A program made the position numbers and the translations under genes. From positions 1 to 49,184 of the forward strand of contig JAGHUC010000054.1 of the NCBI GenBank assembly GCA_018065035.1: 49,184 bases of DNA, read 5' to 3'. The notes under the pieces were generated by a model. It saw nothing but the letters and a program-made list of their open reading frames with translations. It did no database searches and was not told the DNA's origin. Below, in pieces: positions 31,561 to 41,398 of this stretch. Within the stretch, counting starts at the first letter, position 1, and each line of letters opens with the position of its first letter. The stretch comes from Candidatus Egerieousia equi. Lineage in GTDB: Bacteria > Bacteroidota > Bacteroidia > Bacteroidales > UBA932.

Positions 31561-34416
31561 CTACCTGTCCCAGAAGCTGTTATTCTTCTTAAATTGTACA
31601 AGGTCAGCAAGGGCGGATGCTTTGGCGTTTATCCTGAAACTCCAGCTCTGCCACTTGCCGCTAGGTATCCAGGAGAACGAAATTGTGAAGCAGTGAAGGT
31701 CAAAAGTTCCGCTCAGCTGTGAGGTTGTCATATCCATCTTTGTAAGGTCAAATCCCGTATTGTAGTTCAGGTTCAACCTCGGTGAAAGTCTGACCTGCGC
31801 CGAGAGCCCCAGAGTGAGCATATGATTGTTCTTGGCGCTCAGGATTTCATTAGCGTAGGAGTATGTCTTTTGATATGTATAGTTAAGATTGGCATTGACT
31901 GTCCAAGGGACATTGGGATCCATGTAGTATACCCACCCGCCAGGAATGTATTCACCTGTCACAGGATGATAATATACTCTGTAATATGAAGACATGTACG
32001 GTTCGCCCGTTCCGTTGTGCTTGTGTCCGCCTTCCATGTCACCGCCGCTCATCTTTCCACCGCCGTTGGAATCATCGGACTCCGTTCCCGAGCCATTTTC
32101 CTTTCCGGGCTGCGCATTGGCACCAAGGCGGCCCTTGCCTTCGCCCGAGAACGAATACGATGTGGAAAGGGATGCATTGGTAAGTCTGGCCAGATGGAAA
32201 CCGCCCTTGTTGGATATGATGAATTCATTTATTCGCCTTCCCTGTGAATTGATGTCGTATGGATCCAGGACGGCATTTGCGTTTATGGCCATCTTTCCGA
32301 ACACTGAAGTGGTCATTGTAACACTTATGGTGGAAAGCTTGAAGGAATCGGCAAGGAAGTTGTAGTTCCCACCTATTGACAGCTGGTCAATGATCTTGAT
32401 CTTCTTCACGCCCGTTCCGGTAGTATCCTTCCTGTCACGCACCTTTGCCTCCACATTGTTTCCAATGGAGAAGGACATCGATGCGCTCTTTCCGCGTCCG
32501 GGCGGTGAGTATATCTGACCTTCATACCTGTTATAATCCAGCACATGCTGAACTCCGTTCTTGTCTATATAATTCAAAGTAGCGAAACCATTGGCCGCCG
32601 TTCCCATCTCAGGCTGGAAGCTGAAGGAAACAGACGGGGTTATCATGTGTCTGATTGCTTCAACGGTACGCTTCTTTCCGAACATGAAAGTACCATATAT
32701 TCTTGTGCTCATGCTCAATCCAGCGGAGAAAGTCTGGGTGATTCCCAACTTTGTGAAAGGATCGGACTTTATGTTCTCAACTCTCTGGGTGTGTTCATTG
32801 AACACCTTCTCCATATCGTTGAAATACCAGTTCATTCCATAATTGACGGAAGGAGACACGGTAATGTACTTGAGCAGCGAGAATGTAGGCAGACCAATGG
32901 TGAAATTATGTCTCATACCGTTCTGCATCTTCTTGAAGAACTCGGGTTCGCCGAACTCTGAAGCCTTGAAGTTCACCTTGTTGTCTGCGGAAAGCTGATA
33001 GTTGAAAGCGAAGGATTCATACCATTTCTCCTTGCCCACCCTTTCCTTTTTCTTGAAAGGATATATCCTGTTCACTGTAAAAGTAAGGTTAGGGAAGGTA
33101 ACGGCATACGAGCTGTCACGCGAATTCTGGCTGTGCGTGGCATTAACGGTAAGACTGAAAGGAGTGCCGGCCCAGGTCTTTCCATACGAAATTGAAGATG
33201 AAATCTGGTTGGTGAGCGCTTCCGTTATGCTTGTTGAATTGTACCTGCTGTTTGAAGGGCTTGAGAAGTTCACCGACGCCCTGAACGTTGTACCCGGTCT
33301 TTTCTTCGGGTCCATGGCGTGGGACCACTGAACCGAAAAGTTCTTCATTTCCGTGTAATCAGGGAATCCCTTCTCTCCAGTGATATCCTTTGAATACTCC
33401 AGATTGAAATTGCCGCTGTATCCGTACCTCTTGTTGTATCTGGATGCGAGCTGCCCCTTCCATGATCCCTTGGTGTAAATGTCACATGTGGCGGCCAGAT
33501 CGAAATGGTCACCGAAAACGAAATAGTAGCCAAGGCCCCTCATGAAGAATCCACGGGCGGTTTCCTCACCGAATGACGGCATGAGCAGGCCGCCGCTTCT
33601 GTTGCTCAGGCTCGGAACGAAGCCGAACGGCAGCACAATAGGTGTAGGAACGTCCTCGACCACCAGCATTGTAGGTCCGAACACAACTTTCTTGTCCTTT
33701 CCCTGGGTAATGACCTTTGCAGTACTCATCTTTGCATAGAAATGCGGATGCTCCTGGTCGCAGGTCGTATATTTTCCCTGAGCAATGTTGATGGAATTGT
33801 CAGGCATCTTCTTTATATAATTGCCATGGATGTAACTTTCGTCCTCCTGGGTGATCATATTCCTGATCTTCGCCTTCTTGGATTCGAAATTGTAATAGAC
33901 GCTCTCCATGGAGAACTCGGATTTTCCCTGTTTCATGACAGGAGAACCTATCACCTTTCCGGTAGTGTCCGGCAGACCCTTGGCAAACACGGTCTTGGTC
34001 TCCATGTCATAAGCCATATACTCGGCCCTGATCTCCAGGTCATCGTATTTCACGGAAATATCTCCGTAGAAGTATATCATTCTTTTTCCTTCCTCAAAGA
34101 CCTCGAGGCAGGAATCTCTTGCAACCGAGAATACAGGGTAGTCTATGCTGGCGTGGTTTGTTGTGTCCGAGAACAAAGAATCCGAAATCACAAGAGTATC
34201 CCTGATTCCTGAAGCAACGGTATCAGGCACCGCCTTGATCACAGGGATGGTATCACGAAGAGTGTCAAGCAGTGCAGCCAACGGCCTCAATGACGAGCGG
34301 GCCCTGGAACTTGCAGACGAACCTGCAGCAGACGCGCTGAAAGTCAGTGCTGCAACTGCGCAGATTGAAACAATAACCGTAAGTCTTTTAAGTATTTTGG
34401 CGGCCTTCAATGGCAT
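31561..34416 (-). CDS. lptD: Outer-membrane LPS assembly protein LptD
   Basis: This 951-aa protein starts with a signal/anchor-like hydrophobic stretch (12-35). An OstA/LptA-like beta-jellyroll (about 100-230, YFYGDISVKYDDLEIRAEYM) is followed by a long beta-barrel with many alternating aromatic strands and a terminal barrel strand (ISFSWIPSGKWQSWSFRI). In the envelope it receives LPS at the outer membrane. An unusual low-complexity Gly/Ser/Asp/His insert lies near residues 770-800 (GSGTESDDSNGGG, then SGGDMEGGHKHNG), probably an exposed loop. It diverges from the amidase gene, sharing a 61-nt promoter region. Confidence 0.92.
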   Translation of the reverse strand: MPLKAAKILKRLTVIVSICAVAALTFSASAAGSSASSRARSSLRPLAALLDTLRDTIPVIKAVPDTVASGIRDTLVISDSLFSDTTNHASIDYPVFSVARDSCLEVFEEGKRMIYFYGDISVKYDDLEIRAEYMAYDMETKTVFAKGLPDTTGKVIGSPVMKQGKSEFSMESVYYNFESKKAKIRNMITQEDESYIHGNYIKKMPDNSINIAQGKYTTCDQEHPHFYAKMSTAKVITQGKDKKVVFGPTMLVVEDVPTPIVLPFGFVPSLSNRSGGLLMPSFGEETARGFFMRGLGYYFVFGDHFDLAATCDIYTKGSWKGQLASRYNKRYGYSGNFNLEYSKDITGEKGFPDYTEMKNFSVQWSHAMDPKKRPGTTFRASVNFSSPSNSRYNSTSITEALTNQISSSISYGKTWAGTPFSLTVNATHSQNSRDSSYAVTFPNLTFTVNRIYPFKKKERVGKEKWYESFAFNYQLSADNKVNFKASEFGEPEFFKKMQNGMRHNFTIGLPTFSLLKYITVSPSVNYGMNWYFNDMEKVFNEHTQRVENIKSDPFTKLGITQTFSAGLSMSTRIYGTFMFGKKRTVEAIRHMITPSVSFSFQPEMGTAANGFATLNYIDKNGVQHVLDYNRYEGQIYSPPGRGKSASMSFSIGNNVEAKVRDRKDTTGTGVKKIKIIDQLSIGGNYNFLADSFKLSTISVTMTTSVFGKMAINANAVLDPYDINSQGRRINEFIISNKGGFHLARLTNASLSTSYSFSGEGKGRLGANAQPGKENGSGTESDDSNGGGKMSGGDMEGGHKHNGTGEPYMSSYYRVYYHPVTGEYIPGGWVYYMDPNVPWTVNANLNYTYQKTYSYANEILSAKNNHMLTLGLSAQVRLSPRLNLNYNTGFDLTKMDMTTSQLSGTFDLHCFTISFSWIPSGKWQSWSFRINAKASALADLVQFKKNNSFWDR

Positions 34417-34432
34417 TCTATCAAAAATTCAC

Positions 34433-34440
34433 TACTTTTG
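34433..34440 (+). promoter_or_regulatory. -7 box for the amidase operon
   Basis: TACTTTTG fits TAnnTTTG, 37 nt before the amidase ATG. A good TTTG is not seen 19-21 nt upstream. It lies 9 nt from the oppositely directed -7 box of lptD. Confidence 0.5.
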
Positions 34441-34448
34441 TAAAAATG

Positions 34449-34456
34449 CAAATATA
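34449..34456 (-). promoter_or_regulatory. -7 box for lptD
   Basis: TATATTTG on the minus strand lies 32 nt before the lptD ATG, with a weak -33 region. Polymerases starting here and at 34433 on the other strand would face each other across a shared 24-bp span. Confidence 0.45.
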
Positions 34457-34477
34457 CAAAACAATATTGGATATTTT

Positions 34478-35611
34478 ATGCGCTCAATCAAGATTGCTAT
34501 ACTAATCATTCTGCTGGCAATAAGCGTGCCAAACGCCGCAAGCGCATACGGCAACGGCTCCTATTCCCTGAAAACCATTGTCATTGACCCGGGCCACGGA
34601 GGCAAGCACCCGGGAACCATATGGGCGGGAGGAAAATACAAGGAAAAGGAAATAGTCCTTGACGTTGCGCTCAAGCTCGGCACATCAATAAAGGAGAAAT
34701 ATCCCGATATCAACGTGATATACACCCGCACCACCGACAAATTCGTTGATCTTGCCGACAGAAGCGCAATAGCCAACAAGGCCAAGGCGGACCTGTTCAT
34801 ATCAATACACGTGAACGCAGCCAAAGCCACCTCCGTGCACGGGACCGAAACATTTGTAATGGGTACATCAAAAAGCGACGCCAATTTCGAGCTTGTGAAG
34901 GCCGAGAACTCAGTGATCACAATGGAGGACAACTATCAGGCAAAATATGAAGGTTTCGACCCGTCCAGTCCGGAATCCTACATCATATTCTCACTCATAC
35001 AGAACACACACCTTGAATCAAGCCTTGAACTTGCGGAAATCATAGAACGAAGTTACGGCAAAAGCAGCCCCATCAAATACAGCCGCGGCGTGAAGCAGGG
35101 AGGTCTCCTGGTCCTCTGGCAATGCACGATGCCGGCCATCCTCACGGAAATCGGCTTCCTCTCCAACAAGGCCGACAGGGAACTGCTCATCACCTCCTCC
35201 GGAAGGACCCGCATAGCGGAATCTCTCTTCAACGCCTTTTGCAATTACAAAGCCTCTGTTGAAGATACAGATTCCACCGGCGATAGTGCGGTCATCAAAG
35301 ACAATGAAGAGGTTCCACAGGAAAAACCTGCCGTGAAGCCGCAGAAAAAGGAACCCGCACAGAAAGTTGAAAGTACCGGGAAAGAATACTTTGCAGTACA
35401 GATCCTTTCCGTTCCCAAAGCCCTGAAGAAAGGTGCGGCCGACCTTAAAGGAAGGAAAGATGCAAAAATGATCCGTGCCAATGGAGTCTGCAAATATATT
35501 ATTGGTAACTTTGCAAGCAGGAATGAAGCCGCAGCCCAGGCTGCAACACTCAGAAAAGAGTTCAAGGGCGCATTCGTGGTTCACATAAAGGACGGAAAGA
35601 TTATTAAGTAA
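34478..35611 (+). CDS. N-acetylmuramoyl-L-alanine amidase with SPOR-like C-terminus
   Basis: The start at 34478 (MRSIKIAILIILLAISVPNA) gives a clean signal peptide; the longer open frame runs antisense into lptD and is not used. The 377-aa product has an Amidase_3 domain: IDPGHGG (zinc His), EKEIVLDVA, SIHVNA (second His) and TEIGFLSN (catalytic Glu). A Lys/Pro/Glu-rich linker (about 265-305) leads to a C-terminal SPOR-type fold (YFAVQILSV to VVHIKDGKII), which would bind denuded septal glycan. It splits daughter-cell peptidoglycan. It is first in an operon with the MCE protein and rpe. Confidence 0.94.
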   Translation: MRSIKIAILIILLAISVPNAASAYGNGSYSLKTIVIDPGHGGKHPGTIWAGGKYKEKEIVLDVALKLGTSIKEKYPDINVIYTRTTDKFVDLADRSAIANKAKADLFISIHVNAAKATSVHGTETFVMGTSKSDANFELVKAENSVITMEDNYQAKYEGFDPSSPESYIIFSLIQNTHLESSLELAEIIERSYGKSSPIKYSRGVKQGGLLVLWQCTMPAILTEIGFLSNKADRELLITSSGRTRIAESLFNAFCNYKASVEDTDSTGDSAVIKDNEEVPQEKPAVKPQKKEPAQKVESTGKEYFAVQILSVPKALKKGAADLKGRKDAKMIRANGVCKYIIGNFASRNEAAAQAATLRKEFKGAFVVHIKDGKIIK

Positions 35612-35617
35612 CAGCTT

Positions 35618-36532
35618 ATGAAATTTTTGAACAAGACACGTACCATAGGCCTGTTCGTCATAATAATAATTGTGGCGGCATACGCCATGGTGAGATTCCT
35701 CAAGGCCGAGAACATCCTGGGAGACAGGGTTCGTTACTACGCAAGCATAGAAGATGTTACAGGTATTGCCGCCACTGTTCCGGTTGACATCAAGGGCCTC
35801 AAGATAGGAACAATCGAAAAGATAGATTTCAACGGAGCGGAGCGTGACTTCGTTCTCACATTGAGGTTGAAATCCGGCTACAGCATTCCAAAGGACTCGC
35901 ATCTGGAGAAATACACCGCAAACCTGCTCGGCAACATGGGGCTGAGGATTGTACTTGGTACATCCAATGAATACCTGCACCCGGGAGACACTCTCAAGTG
36001 CGTGAATGTTCCGGACATGATGTCCGAACTTGGAGACAGGATAGGTCCTATAAGTGAAGAACTGCAGCTGCTGCTGGCAGAAGGCACCAAACTTGTTGCA
36101 AGCCTGAATGAGGTGATGGACAACGAGCGCAAGGAGGACCTGCGCAGAAGCCTTGACAATCTGAATGTCACCATGGCAAACCTCAACAGGCTTTCAGGCA
36201 GTCTGAACGCCAAGTCGCCTCAGATAAGCGAGCTGATAGACAATCTGAACAATGTATCCGGCACATTGTCCGACAATTCCCAAAGAATAGACACCACGCT
36301 GGCCGATGCACAGAAATTCGTTCATTCACTTTCCGAGGCCAACATTGGCCGGACAGTGGAACAGCTGCGTCTCCTTGCCGAGAAACTTCAGGATCCGAAC
36401 GGCTCCATAGGCAGGCTGATGACAAGCGACGATCTGCACAACAGTGTGGACTCGCTGGTCAACAGCATAAACGGTTTCATAAAGAGAGTAGAGGAAAATC
36501 CAAAGAAATTCATAAAGATTTCAGTATTCTAA
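35618..36532 (+). CDS. MCE-domain (MlaD-like) lipid transport protein
   Basis: This 304-aa protein has one N-terminal membrane segment (11-27, GLFVIIIIVAAYAMVRF) and a single MCE domain (about 38-115, ASIEDVTGIAATVPVDIKG), then a long helical coiled tail rich in Asn, Leu and Ser. MCE proteins form hexameric tunnels for phospholipid traffic between inner and outer membrane. The ABC partners MlaE and MlaF are not in the window. It is 6 nt after the amidase gene, as is common in Bacteroidales. Confidence 0.94.
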   Translation: MKFLNKTRTIGLFVIIIIVAAYAMVRFLKAENILGDRVRYYASIEDVTGIAATVPVDIKGLKIGTIEKIDFNGAERDFVLTLRLKSGYSIPKDSHLEKYTANLLGNMGLRIVLGTSNEYLHPGDTLKCVNVPDMMSELGDRIGPISEELQLLLAEGTKLVASLNEVMDNERKEDLRRSLDNLNVTMANLNRLSGSLNAKSPQISELIDNLNNVSGTLSDNSQRIDTTLADAQKFVHSLSEANIGRTVEQLRLLAEKLQDPNGSIGRLMTSDDLHNSVDSLVNSINGFIKRVEENPKKFIKISVF

Positions 36533-36552
36533 CAAAGCATATAAAGCATATC

Positions 36553-37212
36553 ATGGATAAAAGCATATTGATAACAAGTTCCGTTCTCAATGCAGATTTC
36601 GGCAATCTTGCAGCGGATATAAGAATGATAAACGACTCACAGGCCGATTTCATTCATTTGGACATAATGGACGGAATGTTCGTTCCTAACATTTCATTCG
36701 GTTTCCCTGTTGTGGAGGCAATCTCAAAGATAGCGCGCAAGCCTATGGAAGCCCACCTCATGATAGAACAGCCGGACAGATACGTCGAGCGCTTTGCAAA
36801 AGCAGGATGCTCCTGGCTGAGCGTTCATTATGAGGCCTGCCCGCATCTTCACCGCTCATTGCAGCTCATAAAGAGCTGTGGCATGAAATCCGGCATTGCA
36901 TTGAATCCGCACACACCTGTTTCATTGCTCGAAGACATTCTTGACATGGCGGACCTTGTGATTCTTATGTCAGTGAACCCTGGCTTCGGCGGTCAGAAGT
37001 TCATACCTGCAACAATGGGTAAGATTGAGAAACTGCGCGCAATGATTGACAAGGCCGGACTTGACACTCTCATAGAAATTGACGGCGGCGTGAACAAGGA
37101 CAATGTTGCCAGCCTGCTGAATGCCGGAGCCGATATGGTTGTTGCCGGCAGCGCAGTGTTCAAGGCTGAGAATCCGGTGGAATATATACGTCTGATGAAA
37201 GAGGCCCGCTGA
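36553..37212 (+). CDS. rpe: Ribulose-phosphate 3-epimerase
   Basis: This 219-aa TIM-barrel enzyme has HLDIMDGMFVPNISFG (metal His/Asp), MEAHLMIEQP, LMSVNPGFGGQKF and EIDGGVNKDN. It interconverts ribulose-5-phosphate and xylulose-5-phosphate in the pentose phosphate pathway. The gene is third of the plus-strand cluster, 20 nt after the MCE gene, and its stop lies 8 nt from the converging birA stop. Confidence 0.98.
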   Translation: MDKSILITSSVLNADFGNLAADIRMINDSQADFIHLDIMDGMFVPNISFGFPVVEAISKIARKPMEAHLMIEQPDRYVERFAKAGCSWLSVHYEACPHLHRSLQLIKSCGMKSGIALNPHTPVSLLEDILDMADLVILMSVNPGFGGQKFIPATMGKIEKLRAMIDKAGLDTLIEIDGGVNKDNVASLLNAGADMVVAGSAVFKAENPVEYIRLMKEAR

Positions 37213-37220
37213 AAGGACTT

Positions 37221-38027
37221 TTAAAGCAGGAACTTCACTTCCTTGAAGGCGAATTCGATTTCACGGCCTTCCCTGTTCTCAAGAACGAGGAGGCCGTTTT
37301 CCTTTACATTGGATATCCTGGCTTCAAAGACGTTCTCGAATGTGCTGTTGGCGTAGCTTACATTCAGAGGATCAGGGCCTGCCGCCAGTTTCTGGAACTT
37401 ATGAAACTCTCCGTATCGGAACAGTTTTGAAAGGTACTCAGTATGCAGCGCAGCCCTTGAAACGGTGCCGTTTGCAAAATTCTCATATCTTGCACGAAGC
37501 ATTACGAGCAGTTCGGACAATGACTGATTTCTGTCGGCCACCTTGCCGGTCTCAATGGCAAGCGAGGTGGGATTGGCTATTGAGGTGCCGAAGTCTGTCT
37601 GGTTCAGGTTCACTCCTATTCCAACTATCGATGTGGAGACAAGACCGTCTGAAAGTGAATTCTCGAAGAGCATTCCGCAAATCTTCCTGCTGCCTGCATA
37701 TATGTCGTTCGGCCATTTGATGAGAACTTCCACGCCCTGCTGACTGAAGAAATCAACCATCGCCAGTGAAAAGATTTCAGTGAGGACGAACTGCCCTGAG
37801 GCAGGTATTTCACATGGATGGAAGAGTATGGAGAAGAGGAGGTTCTCCCCTGCTCCGCTGGTCCAGCTGTTGCCTCTCTGCCCCCTGCCCGCTGTCTGGA
37901 AATCGGCGGAGCATACATGCCAGATGCCGGAATCCAGGCTGCCGGACCGGGACTGAAGACTGCGCTGGAGATAGGAGGAAGTGGAGTCCAGAGTCTGGAA
38001 ATGTTCTATTTCAAATTCATAATCCAT
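37221..38027 (-). CDS. birA: Biotin--[acetyl-CoA-carboxylase] ligase
   Basis: This 268-aa protein is a BirA catalytic unit without the N-terminal repressor helix-turn-helix. It has FQTLDSTSSYLQ, the biotinyl-AMP loop QTAGRGQRGNSWTS (46-59), ENLLFSILF, KWPNDIYAGSRKICGML and GIGVNLNQ. It attaches biotin to acyl-CoA carboxylase carrier proteins. It is a single minus-strand gene converging on rpe and diverging from rsfS. Confidence 0.95.
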   Translation of the reverse strand: MDYEFEIEHFQTLDSTSSYLQRSLQSRSGSLDSGIWHVCSADFQTAGRGQRGNSWTSGAGENLLFSILFHPCEIPASGQFVLTEIFSLAMVDFFSQQGVEVLIKWPNDIYAGSRKICGMLFENSLSDGLVSTSIVGIGVNLNQTDFGTSIANPTSLAIETGKVADRNQSLSELLVMLRARYENFANGTVSRAALHTEYLSKLFRYGEFHKFQKLAAGPDPLNVSYANSTFENVFEARISNVKENGLLVLENREGREIEFAFKEVKFLL

Positions 38028-38089
38028 GGATAGTGGAAGCTATGTGATTCGTTTGTGCAAATAAAATCATTTTTTGTTAAAAATAATGA

Positions 38090-38097
38090 TATCTTTG
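38090..38097 (+). promoter_or_regulatory. -7 box of the rsfS-ftsH-cdsA-psd operon
   Basis: TATCTTTG matches TAnnTTTG exactly, 18 nt before the rsfS ATG. The -33 region is T-rich but not TTTG. The 88-nt gap to birA also has to hold that gene's promoter. Confidence 0.55.
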
Positions 38098-38115
38098 TAA
38101 GTTAAAGGTAAAAAT

Positions 38116-38517
38116 ATGGTTAGAAAAGTATCAAAGAAGGAAATAGAGGAATCTGCAAAAATGGCAGAACCAAAGACAGATCTGGAAATAATCACTGATG
38201 CAATGCTTGAAAAAAAGGCTAAAGGAGTATGTGCATTGGACCTGCGAGGCATTGGAACAGGCATTTGTGATCATTTTGTTATCTGCAACGCAGATTCTGG
38301 CACGAATGTTATAGCAATAGCCGACAATATAGAGGAGCAGATGCTTGTCAAGGCGGGAAGGAAACTCGTAAGACAGCAGGGAAGGGAGAATGCCGTATGG
38401 ATCATTCTGGATTACACCGACATTGTAATCCACATATTCCAGACAGAATACCGCGAATTCTATCGTCTGGAAGAACTCTGGGCTGACGCTCCAATACAGA
38501 AGTTCGAAGATGATTAA
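38116..38517 (+). CDS. rsfS: Ribosomal silencing factor RsfS
   Basis: This 133-aa protein matches the RsfS/Iojap family: GVCALDLRGIGTGICDHFVIC, then SGTNVIAIADNIEEQM, and the C-terminal WIILDYTDIVIHIFQTEYREFY with LEELWADA. It binds L14 and blocks subunit joining under starvation. It is directly upstream of ftsH (18 nt), a conserved order in Bacteroidales. Confidence 0.97.
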   Translation: MVRKVSKKEIEESAKMAEPKTDLEIITDAMLEKKAKGVCALDLRGIGTGICDHFVICNADSGTNVIAIADNIEEQMLVKAGRKLVRQQGRENAVWIILDYTDIVIHIFQTEYREFYRLEELWADAPIQKFEDD

Positions 38518-38535
38518 CAATCTAAAGTTATTGCA

Positions 38536-40524
38536 ATGGATTTAAAGAAAAACAACGGAAAAGAAAGAAGGGGTTTCAATCTGGCTTGGATTTACGTTCC
38601 TATCCTCCTTTTCCTTTTATACCAGCTGTTCATGGGAACCAACGGTGGTGACCCTGTGCAGACCGAGTGGACCGACGTGAAGGAAAGGATCATTCCTTCA
38701 GGCGATGTAAAATCAATATGCTTCTACACGAATTCCCGCAAGGCGGAAATCACGCTCAAGAAGGAAAGTCTTGAGAAATACAAGAATTATTTCGGTGGAA
38801 AGACACCGGAATACGGACCTCATTTCTTCTTCAAGGTATCGGAGAATTTCAATTTCGAGGACAAGCTCGATGAAGCCAGAGAGGCTCTTCCTGTTGACAA
38901 CAGATTCAAGATTGAGATAAGCGAGGAAGCCAATTACTGGAAATACGTTGACTGGCTCATATTCCCGGTTATTCTTCTGGTTTTCTGGTTCCTGATGTTC
39001 AGAGGATTCTCGAAGAGCGCGGGCGGCGGTCCCGGCGGAGTGTTCAACGTTGGCAAATCAAAGGCCAAGGTATTTGACAAGGACTCGCTCAACAAGGTCA
39101 CATTCAAGGATGTAGCCGGTCTCGAAGAGGCAAAGGTGGAAGTCATGGAAATAGTAGACTTCCTCAAGAACCCTGCAAAATATACCGCACTTGGCGGTAA
39201 GATTCCAAAGGGCGCACTGCTTGTAGGCCCTCCGGGCACAGGCAAGACCCTGCTCGCAAAAGCTGTTGCAGGTGAGGCTGATGTTCCTTTCTTCTCAATT
39301 TCAGGTTCAGATTTCGTTGAGATGTTCGTTGGAGTTGGTGCATCTAGGGTGAGGGACCTTTTCCAGCAGGCAAAGGAGAAGGCTCCATGCATTGTGTTCA
39401 TAGACGAGATTGATGCCGTTGGAAGGGCAAGGAGCAAGAATGTTGGCTTCTCTTCAAACGATGAGCGCGAGAACACATTGAACCAGCTTCTTACCGAGAT
39501 GGACGGTTTCGGAACAAATTCAGGCGTTATCATACTTGCCGCCACAAACCGTGCCGACATACTTGACAAGGCCCTTATGAGAGCCGGCAGGTTCGACCGC
39601 CAGATTTACGTTGACCTTCCTGAACTGAAGGACCGTGAGGCAATATTCGACGTTCACTTGAAGAACCTCAAGCTTGACCCGAATCTCGACCGTTCCTTCC
39701 TTGCAAAGCATACACCTGGATTCTCAGGAGCTGACATTGCCAATGTCTGCAATGAAGCCGCTCTGATTGCCGCCAGAAGGAACAAGACCCTCATAGAAAA
39801 GCAGGATTTCCTTGATGCTGTTGACAGAATCATAGGAGGTCTCGAGAAGAAGAGCAGAATATTCAAACCTGAGGAGAAGAAAACCACTGCATACCACGAG
39901 GCGGGCCATGCTGTTGTAAGCTGGTTCCTCAAGAATGCGGACCCTGTGTTCAAGGTAACCATCATTCCAAGAGGAGTTTCTCTCGGAGCAACCTGGTATC
40001 TCCCTGAAGAAAGGCTTCTGAGCACCAAGGAACAGCTTCTGGAGGAGATGGCATCACTGATGGGCGGCCGCGCAGCGGAGGAAATAATCAACGGCACCAT
40101 TGCCACCGGAGCATTGAATGACCTGGAAAGAGCAACCAAGCTTGCTTACGCAATGGTAACATATTATGGCATGAGCGAAAAGATAGGCCATCTCTCATAC
40201 TATGATTCACAGCAGATGCCAATGTATGATAAGCCATACAGCGAGCAGACTGCACAGCTGATAGACTCGGAAGCGAAACTTCTTCTGAACAAGGCGCACG
40301 AAACCGCACTCTCAATCATCAGGGAGCACATGGACGGTTTCGTTGAACTGGCCGAGCTGCTTATCAGCCGCGAAGTCATATTCGGCGAGGATCTCGAACG
40401 CATTTTCGGGCCTAGAGCAGTTGACGCTGCGGCAGATGAGGCAGAAACCGTGGCCGAGGAGATTGCCGATGAATCCGCTGAAGAAACAGTTAAAGATGAA
40501 CCTGAAAAACAGGAGACGAAATAA
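38536..40524 (+). CDS. ftsH: ATP-dependent zinc metalloprotease FtsH
   Basis: This 662-aa protein has TM1 at about 16-34, a periplasmic domain, and TM2 at about 137-155 ([16 protein letters not shown]). The AAA+ module follows with GPPGTGKT (Walker A), [12 protein letters not shown] (Walker B) and the RPGRFDR-like AGRFDR region, then the protease site HEAGH. The tail is acidic. It degrades misfolded membrane proteins and regulatory proteins from the inner membrane. The stop codon overlaps the cdsA start (TAATG), so translation is coupled. Confidence 0.98.
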   Translation: MDLKKNNGKERRGFNLAWIYVPILLFLLYQLFMGTNGGDPVQTEWTDVKERIIPSGDVKSICFYTNSRKAEITLKKESLEKYKNYFGGKTPEYGPHFFFKVSENFNFEDKLDEAREALPVDNRFKIEISEEANYWKYVDWLIFPVILLVFWFLMFRGFSKSAGGGPGGVFNVGKSKAKVFDKDSLNKVTFKDVAGLEEAKVEVMEIVDFLKNPAKYTALGGKIPKGALLVGPPGTGKTLLAKAVAGEADVPFFSISGSDFVEMFVGVGASRVRDLFQQAKEKAPCIVFIDEIDAVGRARSKNVGFSSNDERENTLNQLLTEMDGFGTNSGVIILAATNRADILDKALMRAGRFDRQIYVDLPELKDREAIFDVHLKNLKLDPNLDRSFLAKHTPGFSGADIANVCNEAALIAARRNKTLIEKQDFLDAVDRIIGGLEKKSRIFKPEEKKTTAYHEAGHAVVSWFLKNADPVFKVTIIPRGVSLGATWYLPEERLLSTKEQLLEEMASLMGGRAAEEIINGTIATGALNDLERATKLAYAMVTYYGMSEKIGHLSYYDSQQMPMYDKPYSEQTAQLIDSEAKLLLNKAHETALSIIREHMDGFVELAELLISREVIFGEDLERIFGPRAVDAAADEAETVAEEIADESAEETVKDEPEKQETK

Positions 40525-41378
40525 TGGGTAATTCAAAGGAGTTGGTTGTCAGGACAATAAGCGGCTCAGCATTCGTGCTGGCAGTCATTATTTGCTGCCT
40601 TTGCAGTCATTGGACCGTTTTTGCAATGACATTCATCTTCATGACAATGCTTCTTTGGGAATTCACGCATCTGGCCGGAACAAGGAAGCTGCAGAGGATT
40701 CTTGTTTTCACGACCTGCTGCACACTTCTGGTTGCGTATTTCCTGTACACCTGGGACATTATTGAAGCCGGATGGCTGCTGGTCCCTGTGTTCCCGCTAT
40801 GTGCTCTGATTGTTTCAAACCTGTTCGTAAGCGGATACAATGTTCACGATGGAAAGCCTAACGGCTTTGATTCAATAGGTTATGAATTCATGGCTATTGC
40901 CTATATTGCCGTTCCATCAATGCTTGTATGCAATGCCGTTACAATGAATTACGGTTTCAGCGGTTATTTTCTGCTGAGCCTGTTCATAATGCTCTGGAGC
41001 TGCGACGTTGGAGCGTACTGCATAGGAACCGCTTTCGGACAGAAAAAGACGTCAAGGAAATTGTTCCCAAGCGTTTCGCCAAAGAAATCCTGGGCTGGAT
41101 TCTGGGGCGGTGTTGCCTGCACTGTGATTGCCGCAATCATATTATGGAAGTGCAGCATGCTGGAGACCAAGCTTGTTTACTCAATATTGATTTCACTTGT
41201 GGTTGCTGTTGGAGCAATCTTCGGCGATCTGGTTGAATCACAGCTCAAACGCAATTTCGGTGTCAAGGATTCAAGCCATATAATACCGGGGCACGGAGGA
41301 ATGCTCGACCGCCTGGACGGCTCACTGATTGCATTCCCCGCCGCAATTGCCCTGGCAATCCTGCTTGGAATCATATAA
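40524..41378 (+). CDS. cdsA: Phosphatidate cytidylyltransferase
   Basis: This 284-aa polytopic protein has about eight hydrophobic segments and the CTP-transferase signature in its last 100 residues: SPKKSWAGFWGG, LVESQLKRNFGVKDSSHI and PGHGGMLDRLDG. It makes CDP-diacylglycerol, the precursor of phosphatidylserine and phosphatidylglycerol. It precedes psd by 20 nt, placing two steps of phospholipid synthesis together. Confidence 0.97.
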   Translation: MGNSKELVVRTISGSAFVLAVIICCLCSHWTVFAMTFIFMTMLLWEFTHLAGTRKLQRILVFTTCCTLLVAYFLYTWDIIEAGWLLVPVFPLCALIVSNLFVSGYNVHDGKPNGFDSIGYEFMAIAYIAVPSMLVCNAVTMNYGFSGYFLLSLFIMLWSCDVGAYCIGTAFGQKKTSRKLFPSVSPKKSWAGFWGGVACTVIAAIILWKCSMLETKLVYSILISLVVAVGAIFGDLVESQLKRNFGVKDSSHIIPGHGGMLDRLDGSLIAFPAAIALAILLGII

Positions 41379-41398
41379 AAAGAAAAAGGAGATAAATT

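Noticed and set aside
34145..34477. N-terminal extension of the amidase
   Set aside because: The upstream part of the frame is antisense to lptD, and the ATG at 34478 gives a proper signal peptide.
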